Shown here: positions 58,001 to 64,000 of the stretch, piece by piece
Numbering within the stretch: position 1 is the stretch's first letter
Layout: the number at the start of each line of letters is the position of its first letter
Source: Tetracladium setigerum
Taxonomy: Eukaryota > Ascomycota > Leotiomycetes > Helotiales
DNA: 64,000 nucleotides
Reading direction: 5' to 3'
Assembly: GCA_031472005.1 (NCBI GenBank)
Contig: PZJY01000004.1
Location: forward strand, 1,214,556 to 1,278,555
Position numbers and translations under genes: made by a program
Notes under the pieces: generated by a model
Seen by the model: only the letters and a program-made list of their open reading frames with translations
Database searches by the model: none
What the model was told of the DNA's origin: nothing

Positions 58001-60325
58001 ATCGTGCCACTGGGGAGCCAGGGTCTCTGGGCGCAATACGCGATCTGTCTTGTTGAGAGATTAATCGATCCACCAGCTGGGACCACTTCTCCAATTAAAG
58101 CGCGCAATAGCGTTGATTTGCCGCTACCTGTCGGCCCTGATATAATAGTGACCGACTTGGCGCACACTTCGATGTTTACATTGTCAAGGATTACCTCCTT
58201 GTGACCGAGTCTCAGGTGACGAACTTGAACACATAGTCCCGTTGTTGTGAGGTAGCCGGATGACGGTTCCCAGGCCAGTTCACTCAAAGTTGACTTTGAT
58301 AGTGTTACACGATTGTCTTGTAAAGATGGGCGGAGCAGGAAGGTTTGTATTCGTTCAAATCCAGCAAAAGCTGCCACTGCGCGTGGCACAATGGTCATGA
58401 CCATGTTCGCTGGGTGCGTGACCATGCCTAAGATCGCCATCGTAGTGAATGCAGTCTCCGTATTAATATTGGTACCATGAGCCTGCGATATCAAAGCAAA
58501 TATAGCTAGTGTGATGGCTGGTGAGAATATCCCGAGTGCGTTCGCTATGTTCTTGTTAGTTGCACTAAGTAGTGCTGAAGTTCACACATGGTAGTCTAAC
58601 GTTTGACTAACCAGAAGCATTGTAGTATACCATCACCCATCTAAGTTTTGCGGCCACCCACAGCTCCCTTTTCCGAAGAGTTTGTATTCGATGGTTAAGA
58701 TTGTCCTGTAATCCGATCATCTTGATGACTTTCATAGCGCCGATGAAAGAGCTGGTCGCCGCGATACGACTCTGTGTTGCTGCATTCCAAGCCATTTGCC
58801 GAGGCTGTAAATGTTTTGCAACAAACCGACTCATATGGGAACATACTACAAAACTTAGTATCCAGCAAATCGTTGGGGCAAGATACAGACAATATATCAG
58901 AAAAAGCGGAAGTGGCCAGATCCAGCCAACTTGGAGAGACAGAAGCCGTATACCGATTATAACTTCGATGACTTGAGCCCATGTCTCATGAACCATTTCG
59001 GCAATTCCATCAAGACTATCTGCATCCGTACTCATCAGTGTTGTTGCTTCGCCGTTGTCATGAGCGATGCTTGGTGACTCCACAGTTTTTGTATGGATAA
59101 TCCCTACAAGGGCGCTCCTAGTAACAAGCTTCAGTTTATTGATACGGTGGTGATACATAGCTGTAGATAACTGTAATACAAAGTTAGCCTGAGCCCAAAA
59201 AAAAAAAAAAAAAATAGAACAAAGAAGGCTTACAGCAACTCCAACATAGATACCTGTGGCTGATACAATAAGCCAGTAACCACGACCACTCTCTGTACCT
59301 GTAGGGTGTGTAACACTGTATCTGATAGATTTTTGAATCAGAGTAGGCTGGGAGTAGCGAAAGAAGATCAAAAATAATCGAGGCATGACGGCGGCAAAGA
59401 ATTCCTTCTTCACGCATCTGAACAAGGCAAGAGGTAAAGCTCTCTTCGTTTCAGGCTTAGCTAGTCTTGTCAGAAGAAGAAAAACTCGCGATTGAGCAGC
59501 AGCACTGTGACTAACCTCTCCGAGACCAAGTTTGATTGATTGAATTTCTAGTCAACTCTGGACCCATATCTCGCGCAAGGGCGGGCAAGTCTTGGTCAAC
59601 AAGGACATTATTATATCCTTGAAACAAGATGGGGTTTATCCAGCTGTACAATAGCCTTCCGAACACATTATGAGATTCCTCAGGCGACCGGTTATGGCTG
59701 GACATACCAAGGGAATAGGGTTTGTTACAACACTCAAGTGTTAAAAGGATCACGTGTATGAAACAACGGACAAGAACTGGACGTGAGGCTTCAAATACTG
59801 CGGAGATCTCTGATGGCATAGTAAGAAGAAGCGCATCGCATATTATTGAGGCAGAAAGATACAGAACGGCTGGATCTGAAGAATTGAGAGACCTTAGTTG
59901 CTCAAGGCCCAAAAGTAGACTCAAACCAGCCGCAGCAGCCGACGAAGCGAGCAGAGAGGCGACGAATGTGACCTGATTCGGCACAGGTACAACGGCGACA
60001 TATATCAAAAGAAGAAAGGACAAGACTACTCCGAGTATCTGTACTTGTTATCAGCATTATGCGCTCATATACGGAGAAAGTACAGGCGATGAATACTGAC
60101 TACTTTAGAGCGCCCTTGCCAGCCGAGAACATTCTTGATTCGAGAGAGGCGGAGTTGATTGATTCTGACCGGAAGGAAAACGAGGAATGCTATTGCACAT
60201 AATGTAGATATAGCATTGACAATTTTCGTGGTTTCCCAGCCAAGATCTTCTCGTAGGAGGTTTCGGGCGATCAGATCGAGAGGAGGGGCAGCTTTGTTCT
60301 GGCTGCGAGATAGACTCATGGTCAA
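55098..60325 (-). CDS. ABCC-type (MRP-like) ABC transporter, full length, many introns
   Basis: A full transporter read from MTMSLSRSQ (60325) to 55098 through about a dozen exons. Order: an N-terminal TM bundle with PVRINQLRL and a second exon LGVVLSFLLLIYVAVVP (the TMD0 of ABCC proteins), TMD1, NBD1, linker, TMD2, NBD2. NBD1 has Walker A GPTGSGKST, signature LSGGQRQR, and LLLLDDTFSGLD with Asp in place of the catalytic Glu, normal for ABCC. NBD2 has Walker A GRTGSGKST (rebuilt across an intron), a variant signature LSVGQGQ, and VILLDEVTSSLD with Glu. Introns at 57775-57826 and about 55802-55847 are needed to join the motifs. The splice after TTTILVSNS near 57600 does not join cleanly and may hide another missing base. 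It is plasma-membrane or vacuolar and probably exports organic anions or a metabolite; the substrate is unknown. Confidence 0.85.
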
Positions 60326-61089
60326 ACAATGATGGGAAGGCTCCAGTTGGCGAATCAGCTCGTCAAGCAGTGGCCCGAAAGAAAATTACAAATGTTCGAG
60401 AGCCAGAAAAGTTTTCTTGTCGAAGCAAGTTTTGGCGACCTCAGTGACAAGCGGTCAATTATTCCCGCACAACGCTCAACCAACTCTTTCTTGAGAAAAC
60501 GGCTACGCTCTATCAAGCTTCGCCTGATCGAGTGATACAAATTTCTGCCTTGCACCTAAAGTGACAGATCAACTTGGCCTCTTTCCTGGAATTGTCCCGT
60601 TGTAGGTCAAAAGAAAAACAAAGCTGTGGACCGGAAATATTGTGATCACCCATAGGTCAGTCTGTGCGCGGAACGCCTCAACCTTATGTATGCTTTTGGG
60701 ACTGCCCGTTCCTAACGTCGGCCCTGCACGCTTATTTCCGAAGCGTCCTCTCTCGCCAGAGGGATAAGCAGACATCACATGCACCCGTATAGGAAGGTAC
60801 TTTGTTGAAATGGTTCGTATGGTCACGTTGCCGAGCTCCTCCTTGAACTAGGTCATTTTACATCTTAGTTCCGATATTTTCTTGCTCCACTCAGCTCGTA
60901 GCTCTGCTACTCGATTTATACGAGAGTGTGTTGGTGCTGCGGTCAGAGTTAGATTGCACGCATTTTGGGCGGGATTACACCATATCCCCCATTGGATAAA
61001 TCTTCGAATCGCGATTCCTTCGCAGTGCTTGTTAACTATTGATTTTCCGTCATCTTCTTTCCCTGCTCGGGGAGAAAGTCTCCAAGATG
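60326..61089. other. Intergenic, ABC transporter upstream region
   Basis: Short frames on both strands with no domain. It separates the ABC transporter from the oxidase relic. Confidence 0.45.
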
Positions 61090-61440
61090 CGATGCAAGGC
61101 TTACTATATTGCAGAAGGTAGAAACTGGAGGAATTCTCACGAAAGACGGGAATTAGGGAAACTTGACAGCACGAAATACTTACTCTTGCATCATGGCTCT
61201 TGCGCGTTGTGCGTCTTCTTCCTTGATGTGATAGTGAAATATTGGCTGAAGCAAGTTTGTCAGAGCACATCTTCAGGATTGGCGCTGCAAACGGAAATCT
61301 TACTTGAGGCATGCCAAAAGCGTCATGAAACTCAGATAAGAACGGAACGTAGTTATCATAAACTGGGTTCACGTATCCAAAGAACCGTAGATCAACGATC
61401 CGCCTTGAATGCTTTTCTAGTCCGGTCTTCTGCCGACAAA
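61090..61440 (-). pseudogene. GMC oxidoreductase relic (pyranose 2-oxidase-like C-terminal part)
   Basis: On the minus strand, RIVDLRFFGYVNPVYDNY, then SEFHDAFGMPQ, then after an intron (about 61303-61247) PIFHYHIKEEDAQRARAMM resemble the RxxDxRFFG...GMPQPxFxF...A..MM stretch of pyranose 2-oxidase-type GMC enzymes. The upstream sequence switches frame (SAEDRTRKAF, then RIVDL), and I see neither the N-terminal FAD-binding GxGxxG nor the C-terminal NPTLTxxA motif. It is thus a fragment of a gene, not a working enzyme. Part of it recurs at 54.5 kb. Confidence 0.55.
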
Positions 61441-61795
61441 ACGTGTATTGCGTGCTGCCCTTTTCTCTGCCTTTTTTTTTTCACTCCTTTCTTTGCACCT
61501 TGTCTCTTAGGTGAGATCATATGTATACAGTAGAAGCTTTTAATACGGAAAAGAATAGGTCTGCGGAGTTATTACAACATGAGACGATTTTGAAGTTTCT
61601 GGACCAGAAAGTCAAAGGAGACGCCTAGGTGGGTAATTCTCGAATCGCAGACTCGCAGTTAGAATACTTGACAATTCGGTCACCCGACTCGGCGACGGTC
61701 TCTACTTCTTTGACCCATTTATTGTGTATAGGTGACTCTAAAATCCCATAAGTAAGTACCAGTTTCATTACGTCGTACAGCATTATACAGCAATC
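61441..61795. other. Intergenic
   Basis: Short gap with a poly-T tract at about 61470 and no supported gene. Confidence 0.5.
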
Positions 61796-62898
61796 TCAAA
61801 GTATCAAAATCCCATCTGCTAAGCTATCCTTCCACAACAGCGGACAAGGCTGATCCACCGGCCATTCCTCTTTGTGAATCCCCAGCTGCATCTCCATATC
61901 CCCCACATAAGCGCTCCCAGCCAAAGAACAACACCAGAAAATTACAAAACACCAATGATTGTACCGGTGATTCAAGAGCCCCGCAAGGTACAAAAGAAAA
62001 GAGAGAAAAATAGCAATAAAACCATCATATGAGAGCCCAACAACGTATGGTTTCGTCGCAAAACACCCAGCGGTTGACGGTCAGTCCGATCTTGGATTGG
62101 ATGATGATCCAGGAGATTATGTAGGCTAGATAGTCGAGATACCTAAAATAAAACCATGGCAATAGTTCATCGTCGTGTGGGATTCCTGAGAAGTGCCATC
62201 GGGAGTTGACGCCTCGATGGGCGATTTGTTGGATGATGATGCAGATTCCGCTTATGGCTACCAGCAAGGACCAGCTACACAGGAAAGTATAAGTAGTTGA
62301 AAGAAAGAAGTAACATAACCTTACCTAAAGATATTTCTAGACTCTTGAAACCCAGTGATAGAAAATCTTTGGAGAACTTACTAATCAGCCTTTACAGCAG
62401 CTTGTCTGTCAATCCTCCTCGCCTGCAGAGTCAGCGTCCCACAACACTGCACCAGCAATACCAGTAATCCCACAATTCTCCACCCAGTTCCTATTTCCTT
62501 CTTCTCCTTCTTCACCAATTTTCCGCCGAAGGAACAAGACCCGCCACCTCCATCGACTGATTACTCGGCTCCCCACAATCACAATCACGATTACCCAACT
62601 CACCCTCCTGAACTTCAAGAAGGATATGTTGTCCCGCCAAAGCTGCAAATAACCGCTTGGAAGACAATGATGGTGTCTGGAACAATAGAACGAGAATGAA
62701 GCAGCGCATTGCGACCAGCGCAGTGTAAATGGGGTTGTAGTAGAACGCCCAAAAGAGAATGGTTCTGTGCTTGAGTCCGCGTACGTCACAGATGCTTTGG
62801 AGATGGGCGTGCAAGAGGAGGATTGTGATTTGGATTATGAGGGAGCGGATGAAGAGTTCGCGGGTGATGCGTTGGGAGGTGAGGGGACAGACTTCCAT
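61796..62898 (-). CDS. Polytopic membrane protein (frameshifted)
   Basis: From MEVCPLTSQRITRELF at 62898, hydrophobic segments follow in order: LIIQITILLLHAHL, TILFWAFYYNPIYTALVAM with RCFILVLLFQTP, then after a charged loop (KLVKKEKKEIGTG) WRIVGLLVLLVQCCGTLTL, an intron (about 62382-62277), SLLVAISGICIIIQQIA, YLDYLAYIISWIIIQ, a loop, and FIAIFLSFLLYLAGLL with WCFVIFWCCSLAGSA near the end. One A is missing in the run at 62519-62522, and two bases are needed near 62080-62095 (KIGLTVNRW to YVVGLSYDGF). With these it is about 366 residues. I do not recognise the family; six to seven TM helices and fungal RTA1-like size fit, but no RTA1 signature was identified. Its partial copy is at 54.5 kb. 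Confidence 0.6.
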
Positions 62899-63256
62899 TC
62901 TTCTTGTTTTCGACTTCTTTTTTTTTTTTTTAGCAAGCGTTTATTATTATAAGAAAGATTGAGCTTAGATAGGTAAGTTTGGGGGAGTGAAATTATATAA
63001 AAAAAAAATGGCTTGGAAGACTCAGATAAAAGTGTTACTGTAAAAGTATTTGAAATACTGTATTGTTTGGTTCAAGAATGTTGTGACTTGAGCTTGCATG
63101 TCCGCTGATGCTCGAGCACTACATATATAAGGAGTTCTGGTATGGGCAACCAAACCTGGCGTGTTTGTATGAATAGACCCATAATGTTACTAGATCCTAG
63201 CTGTGACACACGTAGAAAGATCGAGCTAAGGCAAGCTGATCTTTATAATAACCCTT
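62899..63256. other. Intergenic
   Basis: Contains poly-T (about 62917-62930) and poly-A (about 62998-63008) runs. No gene supported. Confidence 0.5.
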
Positions 63257-64000
63257 CTAAGCCAAGACCTGATTGGTGGAGACGTTGATCTTGGAGAAGA
63301 AACAAAACGAAATCGGCACCTCGATTAGCAGCTCAGGGGGGCCTGCGGGGACGGTCTGGGAAACGATTTCATCGAAGTATGCCTCTTCAACAGCAGCAAC
63401 CGACTGCTCTGAATTGGCTTCCGCCAGATCCTCGAAGCCAATCTCACCAGTGAGCAGGCAAGGGTCCATATACAGCCAGGTAGAGGCTTCGACCGCTATA
63501 TCCTAGAGCTTTCGAGGGGAGGTGTCTCGTCCATGGTAAAGAACTCCAGATTGCCACAGTCGATGCTACCAGGAAGGAGTGTAGGGTCCATGAACTGCTC
63601 ACCAGTCTCGAAGTCATTGAAGGTCGTATTTTGGTACGTAATATCATCCGGGAGGATGTCGAAGTCGAGGGCATCGGACAGAAGAGTAGACTTTGGGTCA
63701 GATGACTCTCCTACGTACTTGCTTGGAGTTGTTGGAGTATCGACAATATCGTAGTCTCCCCCGAAAGTACTTTTGAAAACGTTAGACTATATAGGGGAGA
63801 ATCTTCGCACGAGGGGGTAGTACCTGAAGAATTGGAGGATGATTCACTGGCTTCCTTTGCATAGGCCTCTTATGACTCTGTAGTGACCTTCTTGCTTATC
63901 GCAGCTCTATTCTTCACGACGGATGGATCACGGCTATCCTTCTTACACATCTCAGTGATGACCGCGGGGTTGAGCCTGCGACGCTTCACATATGACTTGT
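63257..64000 (-). CDS. C-terminal part of an acidic, regulator-like protein, cut by the window edge
   Basis: At the right edge the minus strand reads KSYVKRRRLNPAVITEMCKK and VVKNRAAISKK, a strongly basic stretch, then a Ser-rich segment and an intron (about 63823-63765). Beyond it lies a long acidic region: FGGDYDIVDTPTTPSKYVG, ALDFDILPDDITYQNT, FETGEQFMDPTLLPGS, LTGEIGFEDLAEANSEQS. A basic segment followed by an acidic, hydrophobic-dotted tail is typical of a transcription activator, and the placement next to a transporter would fit a pathway-specific regulator, but no DNA-binding domain lies in the window. One base is missing at 63502-63503 (SSRDIAVEA frame), and an in-frame stop sits at about 63868 before the Ser-rich part, so the gene may also be decayed. 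Confidence 0.45.

Noticed and set aside
59199..59217. A-run of about 18 inside the ABC transporter as a frameshift hotspot in coding sequence
   Set aside because: On the minus strand it is the poly-T tract just before the AG of an intron, so it is not coding.
60848..61372. 174-residue minus frame
   Set aside because: Only its first part (the oxidase exon) is meaningful; the rest reads through the intron and beyond and is not a real protein.

Overview
The window is nuclear DNA of a filamentous ascomycete. Genes carry short (about 45-70 nt) GT-AG introns, and HET, NB-ARC/TPR and PNP-domain genes occur beside single-copy housekeeping genes (ADE13, RAP1, SWF1, RSC9, riboflavin genes, glyoxalase I, phosphoglycerate dehydrogenase). 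A Leotiomycetes-type fungus is my best guess, but nothing in the sequence fixes the genus.

Layout. 0-6 kb: a PNP - NB-ARC - TPR NLR-type receptor on the minus strand that runs off the left edge, followed by the relic of a second PNP/TPR gene and a zinc-finger fragment. 6.7-23 kb: riboflavin kinase, a 53-residue membrane protein, the SWF1 palmitoyltransferase divergent from RAP1, an unusual flavoprotein/F-box/repeat fusion, a RIB2-type deaminase, adenylosuccinate lyase and an intron-containing tRNA-Leu. 23-32 kb: an orphan 608-residue protein, a tentative Rec114-like meiotic gene and an ARID-type RSC9 gene. 32-37.8 kb: a 5.8-kb gene desert.

37.8-41.3 kb holds the most striking locus: a secreted protein built from 15 cysteine-rich Stig1-like modules. 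Each module is encoded by its own phase 0-0 exon of exactly 135 or 129 nt, and the separating introns show the exon duplications. 43-54 kb: a type I-like membrane protein, a HET-domain gene, a Roadblock-fold protein, a small membrane protein, two-domain glyoxalase I (with a GC-AG intron) and 3-phosphoglycerate dehydrogenase. 54.5-64 kb: an ABCC-type transporter with a GMC-oxidase relic and a polytopic membrane protein on one side and a degenerate copy of that same pair on the other; then the C-terminal part of an acidic, regulator-like protein cut by the right edge.

A caution for all readers: at least ten otherwise good genes, including ones expected to be essential, lose frame by missing bases, nearly all in homopolymer runs. 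This looks like uncorrected long-read consensus error rather than true pseudogenisation, and gene models marked 'frameshifted' should be read with that in mind.
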